Positions 11,523 to 23,285 of a DNA stretch of 64,000 nt are shown piece by piece. The notes under the pieces were generated by a model. The model worked only from the letters and a program-made list of their open reading frames with translations, had not been told where the DNA came from and searched no databases. Origin of the DNA: Brachionus rotundiformis (Eukaryota; Rotifera; Eurotatoria; Ploima; Brachionidae). The DNA lies in NCBI GenBank assembly GCA_016802295.1, contig JAESIW010000138.1, positions 3,376,152 through 3,440,151 of the forward strand. The letters are read 5' to 3'. Numbering within the stretch: the stretch's first letter is position 1; the number at the start of each line of letters is the position of its first letter. Position numbers and translations under genes: made by a program.

Positions 11523-11589
11523 TTCGACTAGGAAATTGGAAAAATGGGCTGAAATTCTTACATTGACAGCTTCTAATGAAGTAGCTTCT
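11523..11589 (+). other. Orphan exon candidate, 67 nt
   Basis: The segment is bounded by a good acceptor (TTTTTAATTACAG) and a near-consensus donor (GTAAGTATT), the best-looking pair in the surrounding desert. Length is 67 nt; one frame is open throughout (one leftover base plus 22 codons, containing RKLEKWAEILTLTASNE) while the other two contain stops. Its base composition is richer in GC than its surroundings. No partner exon was found nearby, so the parent gene would have long introns, unlike the rest of the window. It could also be a remnant of a lost gene or chance. Confidence 0.35.
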
Positions 11590-14500
11590 GTAAGTATTTA
11601 CGAAGATTTTATTTTAGTGCAATAAAAAATTGGAAATTAACTCAATATAAAAAAAAACCAAAAAAAAAATCAATTTATATTAATTTAACTAGTTAGATTG
11701 ATTTTTACTTATTTGGGTCATTTTACCGTAAATATTCGCTCATTCTAGTCTTTCTACAATTTTTAAAATTCTTTATTCCAACTAGAAAATAAATAATAAT
11801 CAAAAATTAATTAATTTTCTTCTTTCGATTCTATTAATAAATATATGCCACTTATTTTCGATAAAAAAAAATTAAAATTTAATTATTATTTAATCATTTG
11901 ATCAAATTCTAGAGTGTCAAAGATATACAAGATCATTCTATTTGTATTCTAAAAAAGACCTTTTTTTATTTATCAATATAGATTAAAAAAATACTTATAA
12001 TCAGTAAAGGCCAAATAAAGTAGGAACAAATAAGTTCTAAATTTATGCTGAAATAAATTAAATTAAAACTATTAAAAAACTCCAGTGATTTTTTAATAAG
12101 GATATAATGATATAGGCTGAAAAAAATTCGATTGTTTTGACTAAAAATCTATTTGTCATTCACAGTATTAATTTCAATATTGGGTCAATTCTAATCTTTA
12201 TAATCTGCCTCGCTTACTTGAACAAAATATTGGAATATTTATTAATTTAATATTAGAAATATCCGAAAATTGATAAAATAATTTTAAACTGATTTTGCCA
12301 TGAAAATTGAGATAATTTAATGAAAAGATTTTTTATTTATCCTAGTAGTTAGCTCATATTTCATCACTATAGATCAATCTTATTTAGATTTCACTTTATT
12401 TCCAAGGTGCCAGCGAAATGTTGCTATTTAATTTGATTGCTGATGTGTCAAATTAGGAAGAAAAATTGATTTTTTTTGAAAGGTACTCGAAAATTTATCA
12501 TACAATTAGGAAGAAAATCAACTCTTAATTTTTTGAATATGCTTTTTTTCCTTTATCTTTATTAATGGAATCAAACTGTCAAAAAAAGAATGCAAATTAT
12601 TGAATTTAAGTATTTGGTTGAAAGATGACTGACTCGAAAAATTGCCTGCATAGATTAGATAGTCAAAGATATGATAATTAATCGGTATTCATTCGATAAA
12701 AGATTCATATTTCCTTTTAGAAAAATAGTGAAGAATTTTTTCTAAGGGGAATTATTAAATTCCTAAATTATTCAGTTTATTCCAAAATGTATCGCTTTGG
12801 ATTATTAAAAAATTGCCATATAGATTAATAAGAAAAGAATAAATTAAACACAATATGTCAATACTATATCGAGTAATTTCTTAAATATTAATTGTACTAG
12901 CTATTTAGAAAAAGAAATTCAAAGGCCCATAAGAATAAATTAAAAGAATGTTCTATTAGAGTGATCAAATCTAAATATCAATCAGACACCCTTAAGCAGT
13001 TTTAAAGCTAATTTTTAAATACTGAAATCCGGTATGGATATCATTTGAATTTCTCCTTAAAATAATTATTTAAAAAACCATTATCGATCAAGCGTTTGAC
13101 AATTCACTATGTCAAGAGCTGCTATAATTTTTTTTAATCCTAGTTAACTAAATAAATAACTTTTTAAATTTAAATTAAAACTTAATAAATATAATAAATA
13201 AATTATTTTGATGAGAAAAATAAGTGCAGTGAAATCTATCATACATATTTGATAAATTAATACTCTTTTCCGCTAAAAAAGCAAAATTTGATCCATATTT
13301 TATTTAAAAATTAATAATTACTTAATATTGGTATTTGATTATAATACGGTGATAAAAATATATATTAAATTCATTTTTTATTCTCTTTATAATTTTATGT
13401 TTTAAACAAATAACACGTTTTAATTACAACAAATACCTTTTTTACCAAAGCCATTAAAGTATTAAATTATCTGTTCTTTTTAGATCGTTTTTATTCAGGA
13501 TAGAAACGCCTATCAATGCCAAAATAAAATTTGTTCGATCATTATTTTGCATAACTATGTGTATTAAAATAAATAAGTCAGAGCCTTGTTGAATTAGCTT
13601 CGATTCATTTGATATTATTTGTAAACAACAAATGGATCTATTTAAAAACAAAAAAAAAAACATTACACAATTTTATTTTCATGTGCAAAATAATAATTCT
13701 ACTAGCTTAAATAATTAAAATGTTAAATACAAATGAAAGAAAGTTTCGTTCGAGCAAATTAATTATTTAAATTTAAAATAGATTAAATAAGACTTTTCTA
13801 AGTTATTAGAAAATTTGTCAAAATTTCCTTTTTTACATAATTTTAAACATGAAATTATGTGTTTTTATTTATATCAAGCTTAAATCGAATTTAAATTTTA
13901 TGTCAAAAAATTTTGTTTAATTAATAACAAGCTAAATAATGAAGATTGCTATGATTGATTACATTTTAAAATAGAAAATTTGTTTTTTAAAATGAAAAAA
14001 AAATATCATAACCAAAAGAATATATTTACATTAAATTTTTTGATTTAAAATAGTCTTTAGACGAATACTTCCGACTATTTTTCATTTTAACTCAAGTAAT
14101 TATTTTTACACTAAGTTTTATTTACAAAATTTGTGTGCACAATTTCTGATTCAAGTTGTGCGAGTTAAACAAATTGAATTTAATTACGGCTTTGTTATCA
14201 TTTTCCGAATATTTGCAATAATCAAAAAGAAAAATATGAGGAAGTTGTATTCATCTAGACCCATTTATCATAAGTTTTTGTTCTATTAACTTAAAAAAAA
14301 AACTAATAAGAATTCTATATAGTTAAGACTGAAAGAAAAAGGTCAAATATTTGGCATTAAAATTCCAAGATTCTTTTATTAATTGAATATTAATTATTTT
14401 TATCATTCACATTTTTCTACTGCGATTATGTTTTATGATAAATATTAATCAAAATTTAAACATAATAAAATTTAACTTACACTTGACAATTTTTTCAAAT

Positions 14501-16725
14501 TAAATTAAAAAAATTGCTAATTAATTTGCTCAAATTATAAGCTTGTGCTTTCAATCAAAAATTTTTTTCTAAACTATGAATTGATTTTTTTAAAGATAAT
14601 AACATAATATGATTTAATTTAATAGGGTAAAGAGTACCTCACTTAAACTTAAAAAAAAATCTTAAAATAATTTCAAGATTTATATCCGATTAAAGTCAAT
14701 CAAAAAATCAATTTGAATATTTTCCAAAAAATTTCCTTAGTTTATTTTTCTTTTCAATTTAAAATCTCAGTATGAACTTCTAATTTTTAAATAATTTAAT
14801 TGATTATAAAAATCGATTATAACCTAACAAAACCAAAATAAACTCTTAAAATTAACTCAAAAGCTCAATAGGTTGTAAAATTCGATTTAGTTATCTCTTG
14901 TCTGTAATTAAACGAGTCGATTAGATTCAAAAATAAAACAAAATAGATAGTTTTTAACTTCCGAAAAGAAAACAATTTTTAAGAGGAAGAAAATTGCTCA
15001 TTTAGTAATTTACATGTTAGAAAATATCTCTGAGCAAGCATCATATGGCGAATGTTTTTTTTTAATAGATTAAAAATATCACTGCAGCACTTCAAACTAA
15101 TGGTTTTAAAATGATACTAAACAAATAAATAAACTAAATTTTGGATAAAATTTGAGAATAAAACCAAGCTGTATTACTTGATTATCTTATTTGTTTCATT
15201 AGTTAAATAAATTAAATTGAAAAATTAAATAATTTTAACTTATAGAAACAGATGCTAATCATTAAGTTTATTATACATGAAATCGATTCCATCTATAAAA
15301 AATACAATTATCAATAAAAACACCTGAATTTATTAAATATTTAGTTGCGAAAAAATAAAGAAATTTTTGTATAGAAACGCTTTTATTTTAAACTAAATTA
15401 CAATCCTGAATATTAAAATATCGAATGACCTTAGCAAAATTTTGCAATGATCAATATTGATTCGGATATTAATTATCTTTTGGTATACATACAGTTTTAC
15501 GCCAAAAATGTCTAAATTGCCAAAGAAATATAAATCTAATAACTCGAAAAATTTTCGATATCATTAATTACTTCGATTTTATTTGAAGAAAAAAATAAGA
15601 TAGCTTTATATTTAACCGATACATAAATCCTTAATAGTATTATCAAAAAACAATATTTTTAATTATAGTTGGTTATTTAAAGCTTGTTTTAATTAGCAGG
15701 GTCTTTTTTTCGTAACATGATTCGGATTTTGGATAAAAAGAATCAGAAAATCAATGATTTAAGAATTTTTAAATTATTTTTTTAATAAATTATTAGATAT
15801 TTTGGAAGCAATCAAAATTATAAGCTTTTAGGTGCATCAGTTTTCGATTACCATTTATTTTAGCTTTTCAATAGGATTTAAGAAAAAGGTTTTTTATTTT
15901 TATTTTTTGACTTAAAATCTGACGTTTTTCGTTTCAAAAATAAAACTTATATTTGATACTCTTTTCCACCTTAAATAAATAAAATAATTTTTCTTTTATC
16001 TGAAACTAAAAATGAAAATTTTGTTGCTCTTGATGTTTTGATAAAAATTAGTTTGACTCTAAAATATATTTGAATATGGTTGAAATAACTTTATAAAATT
16101 TTGCTTAAAAGCCATAAAGATTTGATCCGAGCTTGATATCATTGTTTAAAAGAATAGTTTTTAATAGCTTTTCAGTTTTTAATTATTTTTTAACTAATAA
16201 CAATTTTATTTTTCATTTTCTCAAAGTTAATTGTCATTAAATAAACCACTAATCCAAATTGTCTGTCGCGTAAATGTTACTTTTTGTTTCATTAAAGATA
16301 CATTAAAAATACTATAGTGAAAATTAAGAGTGTTTTTTCCAATGCTATCAAACAAAAAAAAATTGGTTTTTTAGTTGCCAAAATATTTACTTATGCGATA
16401 ATCTCTTAGATTTACAATAATCTCTTCGATAGCTTTTTTAAATTAAACAAAGATTTATCTCTTTGCCAAGCTTCTAGTTCTGTTCATTAAGGTATTTAAA
16501 GCATTAAAATATATACATTTAAAATAAGAGAAGATTTTATTTTGTTTGAGATCATAAAATATATAAACATAAAAAAAATAGGGTTAATAACTTATCTACT
16601 TTTAAACAATTAAATCTTCTTATTTCATCGACAAGAGATAAATTCTTTTTTTAGATAATTACAACTGTTTTTTTATAAATATAGCCATAAAATTTTTTTT
16701 TCAAAATTTAAACAATCATAAAAAT

Positions 16726-18866
16726 ATGAATAAGAATTTGTTAGGTCTTATTGTTATACTTTTTAATATTGGTGCTTTTGAGCCAAAGCTGTTCTACATT
16801 GAAGTTAAATATCCATTATTGGTAAAATAAATTAAATGACTAATTAAAATTTTAATAAAGTTCATTCATTTAGAATGTTTCCAGCAACCAAACAAAAGTT
16901 ATCGATTTGCCTCTATGGCCAGCTCCCAAATTTATAAAAGACAATTCAAAAGGATTTCTAGTTCTGAGCCAAAATTCTTTCAAAATGACAACTAACTTAG
17001 CTCAACCATGTGACATAATGGACGAAAATATTAAATTGTATACCAATATTTTTTTTCCTCCTAAATTTGAATTAGATCCAAACATTGGCGAGACTGAAAT
17101 GGCATTAAACGAACTTAGTTTTGAGATAGCTGATCAGCTTTGTCCAGGTTATCCCAATACTTCAATTGATGAATCTTGTAAACCTTAAGAAATTAATATA
17201 AAACCATTTTTTGAATTTGTCAATTAAGATGAATTATTGGTAAAACCGAGCATATCAACCATAAAGGCTCCTAGTGTATGGGGTGCATTAAAAGCTTTGG
17301 AAACTTTTTCGCAATTAACTTTTATCAACCAAGAAAATAAGGTTGATTTGAAAAATGAATAAAGTTTTATTGTTTTTTTATTATTTTAATAATTAAGCTA
17401 CTAATCAAAGATTCAATTGAAATAAAAGACTCGCCTCGATTTTCATATCGAGGTATTTTGATAGACACTGCTAGACACTATATTCCAGTTCCAATTTTAA
17501 AAAAGCAGCTCGATGCCATGTCATATAATAAATTCAATGTTTTTCACTGGCACATTGTTGACGATCAGTCTTTTCCTTTTGAGTCGCTTAAATATCCAAA
17601 TTTAACTAAAAAAGTAAAACATTTATTTTTCTAATTTAAAATTTAATTAAATTAAAATCTTTTAATTAAGGGTAAGTATGGAGATGCTCATGTTTATACT
17701 CAAAAAGACGTCAAAGAAATTATTGATCATGCACGCTTACGCGGAATAAGAGTAATTCCTGAATTTGATTCACCTGGCCATGTTGAATCATTTGGTCGAA
17801 CTTTTCCCCGTAATATTTATTTAACTTTTTAACTATTTAAAAATAATAACTAATTAAAAATTAAATTAGAATTCATCACCGTTTGTTGGGTAGGTGATAA
17901 ACCTTACCAAGCAATATATTCAGTGCATGGCGAAGCCGAAATTTTAAATCCAACTTTAGATGGTCTTTATCCAGTTTTGAAGGATGTTTTGTCCGAATAC
18001 AAAGAAGTTTTTCAAGATGAGTACATTCATCTGGGAATGGACGAAGTTTATTACGATTGCTGGAAATCAAATCCGAACATTTCAGAATGGATGGCCGAGA
18101 GAAATATGTCTGATTATCACCAACTCGAAGCATATTATAGTTCAAAAATTTTAAAAATTGCCAAAGATTTAGGTAAAAAAGTAACTGTTTGGCAAGATGT
18201 GTATGACAACGGAGTTCGCCCAGATAAAACCACTCAAATTCAAATATGGAAAGACGAGGCCATCGGCTTTTCGAAATGGACAGATTATTTAAATGACATT
18301 ACATCAAATGGTTATCCAGTTATTCTATCAAGTCCATGGTACATAAATTTCGTTAGTTATGGTTTTCAAGAATGGTACAGACATTATCTTGTCGAGCCAA
18401 TGGCAAATTTTACAGGTTTGATTTAAAAGGTTTTTTTTAGAATTTTTGTTTTACTTAAAAAATAAAAGGTGATGCAGAACAAGCAAAATTGCTAAGAGGA
18501 GGCGAAGCTTGCCTATGGAGTGAGTACGTAGATGGTGCAAATATAGAAGCCAGATTATGGCCAAGAGCTAGTCCTATAGCCGAAAGACTTTGGAGTCCGC
18601 CGGACATAAATGATCCTGAAGAGGCCAAGTTCAGACTGGATGAGCATCGATGCAGACTCCTTAGAAGAGGAATTCCTGCTTCACCAATTTTAAATGGATA
18701 CTGTGGAGAATATGAATACGGAATGAAGAAAAATGTGATCTTTGAGCCTGAGTTTAATTATGACTGGTTAAAAAATGAAAATAAAAATCCAAACAAAAAT
18801 GAGTCGTTAACAATTAAATTGAATATACCTTTAATATTAATTCTCATTTTTATTTGTTTTTTCTGA
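16726..18866 (+). CDS. Beta-N-acetylhexosaminidase (GH20), seven exons
   Basis: The enzyme removes terminal N-acetylhexosamine from glycans, glycolipids or chitooligosaccharides, normally in lysosomes or outside the cell. Exons: 16726-16821, 16874-17177, 17229-17341, 17398-17613, 17671-17809, 17870-18415, 18469-18866; introns are 51-60 bp and all phases agree, giving about 603 residues, slightly longer than typical family members. A signal peptide begins MNKNLLGLIVILFN. The N-terminal GH20b region contains the CPGYPN and DESYELL segments. The catalytic barrel shows RGILIDTARHY, FHWHIVDDQSFP, EFDSPGH, the HLGMDEVYYDCW motif with the catalytic Asp347-Glu348 pair, and GGEACLWSEYVD. Near the end, RLWPRASPIAERLW is strongly conserved in the family. 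The last 19 residues are almost purely hydrophobic (NIPLILILIFICFF at the end), which lysosomal homologues lack and which resembles a GPI signal or tail anchor. A and B subunit type cannot be distinguished here. Confidence 0.95.
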
Positions 18867-20035
18867 GAAAAATTCATTTTTATTATTTAATTTTTATCAT
18901 TTTTAATAAATAAAATAAAAAGAAAATTTGATCAGATTTAAAGTAAAGAAATTTGGAAGACTTATAGAAAATTTTCTAAAAAGTAACATAGTTTTAGTAA
19001 AACTAAAATTTGAAAATTTTTAATATTAGAGTAGATTAATTTAAAAATAAATGTGTTGAAAAACAATTATTTGATTAATAGATGACATAAAATTAAGAAA
19101 GAGTTAAATTCTAACATAATAAAGACAGCATAAATTGAAGCTTTAGATAAAATGAAAATTTTTTGACAAAGTTTCAACATCAAAAACTTGAATATTTAAA
19201 TTTTCATACAATCTTTTTAAGATTATACTATGAAATGTAAATGAACTTTAATCAAATTTTGACTAAATAGATAAACATTTTGGTACTCTCTTTTCATTTT
19301 TTATTAAATAAGCTAAAATTGATTGTTTTTTTTAATATTAAAATTTAAAGCATATAAAGATTATTTAAAATTGAATATTTTTTTACATATCTTATCATTT
19401 TTAAAGAATGTCAAATGAATGAAGCTTCTATATAACACACTATAACACTATCTGGCTAAAATAGTGAGAATTGCGCTCAGGAATTCTAACCACTAAATTA
19501 GCTCATGTGACACAATGGACTATATTAGAATCAAGTAAATTTGCAAAAAAAATAAATGTAGTTTGAAAATTTAGATAAGCCTAATTTATGACTGCAAATA
19601 CGACAAATTATTATCTTTCTCAATAAAGTTTTTTATTATGATTTATTTACCAAATAATAGTTCTATTTTTCTTTGATTAAATCACTAAATCCGATAAAAA
19701 TTTTAATTTAAATGAACAATTAGAAATAAACGCAAACAAACTTTATTAATTATTTGAATACCTGAAAAAAAACTTAAATTATTCCATAAGTAAAAATTTC
19801 GACAAATAATTCTATTAGAAAAATAACACATGAAATAATTTAATCTGTGATTATTTTTTTTGTTTATAGTAACTCAAGTCAAAAACGGCACTTGTTTTAT
19901 TTATATGACATAATTTATGATTTTGGTTACTAGAACTAATTTGACTTTTAAGATTCTTAATTCTTAAATTATACCTTTTTCTTAAATTTTGAATAAATAT
20001 TATATTTGGAAATAGGTTTTAGTTAATAATGCAAA
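18867..20035. other. Intergenic spacer with a tRNA-like patch
   Basis: The spacer holds the hexosaminidase 3' UTR (AATAAA-like words from about 18904) and the upstream region of the next plus-strand gene. It is AT-rich. The only distinct patch is the minus-strand tRNA-like fragment near 19455-19520. Confidence 0.5.
19455..19520 (-). pseudogene. tRNA-like fragment, minus strand
   Basis: Read on the minus strand, GAGCTAATTTAGTGGTTAG resembles the A-box/D-arm of tRNA-Glu or tRNA-Gly type sequences. It is followed by GAATTCCTGAGCGCAATTC, which can form a 5 bp stem like an anticodon arm, although with a 9-base loop. No T arm or acceptor stem is apparent. A decayed tRNA or SINE head is likely. Confidence 0.25.
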
Positions 20036-22033
20036 ATGACTTCGGATCGATTGTTCAGAAGATCAAGCAGCATATTAAGCTCTAGCAGTGGTAACACAAA
20101 AAATGTCTCGGACATATCCAAAACAGATGATTTAAGTGAAGCCCTACGAAACCAAAAAATAAAACAATTCAAAAATTTAATAAAACTCGATCAAGTACAA
20201 AATCCATCCCAAATCGCAGCTCTAAACAGTCTCCAAGACTCAGATTTGAAGGATTTAAACAACTTTATTGACCAGTATTTAAACAATTGCTTCAAAGAGA
20301 TAGACAACACGGATACAGTATTTTCTGTGGGTATTAACAATTTGAGCACTCAGGACAATTACACAATTAAACTTGAATCATTAAATTCTTTGGATTTTTT
20401 AAAAAATGGCTTAAAATCTGGTAGTCCTTTATTGGTTTCGCTCAAAAACGAGCCAAAAACCGAATCAGTTACCAACTCACTTACCAGTCTTCCCAAAATT
20501 TCTTCTCCAAAATCCTCTATTGTAAGTATTACCAAATTTCAAACAAATCAGCCACCTCCGGTGCCCATTCAACAACCAGTTCTTAATCTCAACTACCTTT
20601 TAGTTCTAAATCTAAACAGAGAATACTTTACAATTCAAAAAGAAAATTTAAATTTTTTTAAAATAAAAATGACCAAAAAACCCAGTGAAATGTCCATAAA
20701 TGATTATGATCAGTTATCGATTGAGATTAATGGTAAAAAAGAAATACCAGCGCGAGCACGAATTAGTTCTGGGTACAAACAAAAATCTTTTCGTTACCTA
20801 AACTCGCGAGCACTCGCTGATAGATTAATTCGCTACTTCAACTATTGTCTTAAGAATAAGTGGCCCAAAAAGCTTCAAACGACCCAACCTGGATACAAAC
20901 CACAACCAGTTGACACCAATCAAAGCACTTTTAATGAAGAGAACCGCAAATGTACTATGAAGAATAATCAAATTCTAATCTCATTCGAATTCAATGGAGT
21001 TAAAAGTCTAAAAGAAGCCAAAATAAACATATTTATTGATATAGCTGTTAAATTGGAAGAAGAAGACAACATTCAAACCATTTCAAGTATTAGTAGAACA
21101 GTGTTTCAAATCCTAAACCAATATTCGAATGATTCTGGTCTTGAAAGTCTGGACGAAGAAAAGTTTAAAAAATTGAGCTCATGGCTCATAAACACTTTTA
21201 ATTTTAACATAAATTCCATTCACTTGTGTCCAACTTATTTACATTTATGGAACATAAACTCTAAATTGGTAAAGTTGAACTTGCTTAAATTTTTGATATG
21301 GTTCGATACCATTCGATGTACAAATACAAATTTGACTTCCTTAAATGATGTCTTTCTAATCAGTTCATTAGTTTTTAGACAAAATTTTTTCCAAACAATT
21401 CAATCATCCACCAGTCCTGTTTACATGTTTGGCAAATTGCTACAATTGTTTCTATCAACATGTTTTAGTCTTTTGAAAGAGGATGCAAACAGTGCTGCCT
21501 ATTTAGATAGCGAATTTTACGAGCCCGATCTATTAATGTTCGAGAACGAGGATCTAGTTTTAAATTTAGTTATTAATGAGATTAAGAGTGATGGAGTGGC
21601 TTGGTCTTCAGAAAATCTATTGGATAGGTTATGGGTTACATTGACCAATTTGAGATCATATCTTTTCATTACGTCTCACTTGCCTGATCCCTTCAGCCGC
21701 TTTACCAATCAAATGCCCAAGTTTTACCTTAAGTGCACTGGATACCTGAACTTAAGTAGTGCTAGTAGTAGTCAAATATTTGGAAACAGGATTCTAAGTT
21801 TGTTAAATAGCTCGTTTGAAGCCACAATGAAAACTCTCTTGACCAAGGTTATCACCGAGGAAATTGATTTCTCATCAGTAGAAAGGTCTTTGTCCGAAAT
21901 GGGGAATAGACGTTCAACTGTTGTAATCAGTCCAGTTATAAATAAGGATATAAAAAAAACAAATGATCAATTTAGAAATGAGAAGAACATATCGAATGCT
22001 GCAACTAGAGCTACATCTCGTAAAACAGAATAA
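20036..22033 (+). CDS. Unrecognised 665-residue protein, single exon
   Basis: A long uninterrupted frame begins at an ATG and ends at TAA; its length and codon use leave little doubt it is real. I do not recognise the family. The N-terminus (about 1-60) is Ser-rich and charged, and a Ser/Pro linker with QPPPVP lies near 150-185. From about residue 185 the protein looks folded, with alternating hydrophobic segments (LNYLLVLNLN, KINIFIDIAV). A helical C-terminal half follows, with HLCPTYLHLWNINSKL and repeated LWVTLTNLRSYLF-like segments. The last 40 residues are charged and probably disordered. There is no signal peptide and no clear membrane span, so it is probably cytosolic or nuclear. A Mab-21/nucleotidyltransferase-like fold crossed my mind from the domain order, but I see no catalytic motif to support it. 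Acceptor-like AG sites lie 17-24 bases upstream of the ATG. Confidence 0.8.
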   Translation: MTSDRLFRRSSSILSSSSGNTKNVSDISKTDDLSEALRNQKIKQFKNLIKLDQVQNPSQIAALNSLQDSDLKDLNNFIDQYLNNCFKEIDNTDTVFSVGINNLSTQDNYTIKLESLNSLDFLKNGLKSGSPLLVSLKNEPKTESVTNSLTSLPKISSPKSSIVSITKFQTNQPPPVPIQQPVLNLNYLLVLNLNREYFTIQKENLNFFKIKMTKKPSEMSINDYDQLSIEINGKKEIPARARISSGYKQKSFRYLNSRALADRLIRYFNYCLKNKWPKKLQTTQPGYKPQPVDTNQSTFNEENRKCTMKNNQILISFEFNGVKSLKEAKINIFIDIAVKLEEEDNIQTISSISRTVFQILNQYSNDSGLESLDEEKFKKLSSWLINTFNFNINSIHLCPTYLHLWNINSKLVKLNLLKFLIWFDTIRCTNTNLTSLNDVFLISSLVFRQNFFQTIQSSTSPVYMFGKLLQLFLSTCFSLLKEDANSAAYLDSEFYEPDLLMFENEDLVLNLVINEIKSDGVAWSSENLLDRLWVTLTNLRSYLFITSHLPDPFSRFTNQMPKFYLKCTGYLNLSSASSSQIFGNRILSLLNSSFEATMKTLLTKVITEEIDFSSVERSLSEMGNRRSTVVISPVINKDIKKTNDQFRNEKNISNAATRATSRKTE

Positions 22034-23285
22034 ATTTTATTTTTTAAAAAATTTATTTAATTAAATAAATATTTAAATTTAAATGTAAATTAGAATTCGA
22101 TTCAAAATTTTTTTTTTGCTGAAAAAAAATTTCCTAATTTACAGTAATCGAATTTGAGTTGTAAATTTTTCATTAAATATGAATATGCGTTAATTGCTTT
22201 TGTTTTTGAATGAAAAATATTTAGTATTTTATTATTTAAAATTAAGCTAAATTAAATTCATTAATTTTAAAAAATTAGTTAGTTAATTTTCTAAATGGTA
22301 AGATTTAAAAAAAAATTTAATTCTAGCAAAGTTTTTCTAAAAAAAAGGAAGGATTTAGTTGAGTAAAATTCTATTTTTTTTGATTGTTAAATTGTATTAG
22401 GTTTGGATCAAAATTTTATAGGTTATAGGATGATTAATTTGAAAAAAATTAATTTACAACAATTATTATTTTTAAAAATTAATCAAAATTAGTTAAATTT
22501 AAAAATTGAAAATCGTCCATTTCATAATAACATTTGGCTTAAAATAAAATTAATTACTTTAACAATTAAAATTATTCGAAAAATCTAGATTTTTAAGTTA
22601 TCTAAATTGTGAAATGATAAATTAATAAAGTGCTTTTTAAATTATTCCAAAAAGTGTAATTAAGTGTAAATCATTGAATTCTCAGAAATAATTATTTTTT
22701 TATTTCTTAATTCATTTTTTAATAAAAACAAGACTAAAATTTCAATTTTATTTAAAGCTAAATTTTATAAAATAAATATTCGATTAAAATTCATCACATT
22801 TTTATTTTACTAATCTATTAGTTTATATAAATAAACCAACAAAAATAATTTGAAAAACTACTTTAAATTTTAATCAAGTTGTTTATTTAGTAAAAAAAAT
22901 TTGAATTTTGCAAATTAAAAGCAAGTGTTACAAAAAGCTAGATAGTTTTTTTATTTAAATAAAAAATATATGTTATTTAAAATGTTTATGATAGTGCGAT
23001 GGAATCAGTTTTAATAAAACAAAGCATTTGTGCTAAAAAAATGTTTTTTTATAAAATAAGTGAATTAACATAAGCTTTTAGTTTTATAAAATTGATTAAA
23101 TAAAGCGTATAATAAACAAATATATAGACAATACCTAAAGATTCCTTTCTTTAGCGTATTTCAGAGCCTAATTTTAGAAAAATTAATACATTTCATCTAA
23201 ATGCTACTATTTGTGAATGAGTAAAATTTTTATTCTTTTGAACAAAATTTATCTCATTCTTAATAGCATTAAAACAATTTTAATT
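22034..23285. other. Convergent intergenic spacer
   Basis: This AT-rich region lies between the stop of the 665-residue plus-strand gene and the stop of the minus-strand gene at 23286. It probably contains both 3' UTRs. I see no coding, RNA or repeat feature in it beyond homopolymer runs. Confidence 0.5.

Larger units (their letters stand above)
7524..16725. other. Gene-poor 9.2 kb interval
   Basis: This is very AT-rich DNA with frequent stops in all frames. Two items stand out and are listed separately: a tRNA-like fragment near 9061-9132 and an exon-like segment at 11523-11589. A 69-codon minus-strand frame at 13454-13663 looks like chance. The interval probably carries the upstream regions of the Ig gene (minus) and the hexosaminidase (plus), and possibly untranslated exons I cannot see. 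Confidence 0.5.

Noticed and set aside
13454..13663. 69-codon minus-strand open frame in the desert
   Set aside because: Low-complexity Phe/Leu/Ile/Asn content, poly-A/T driven, no splice sites or conservation cues.
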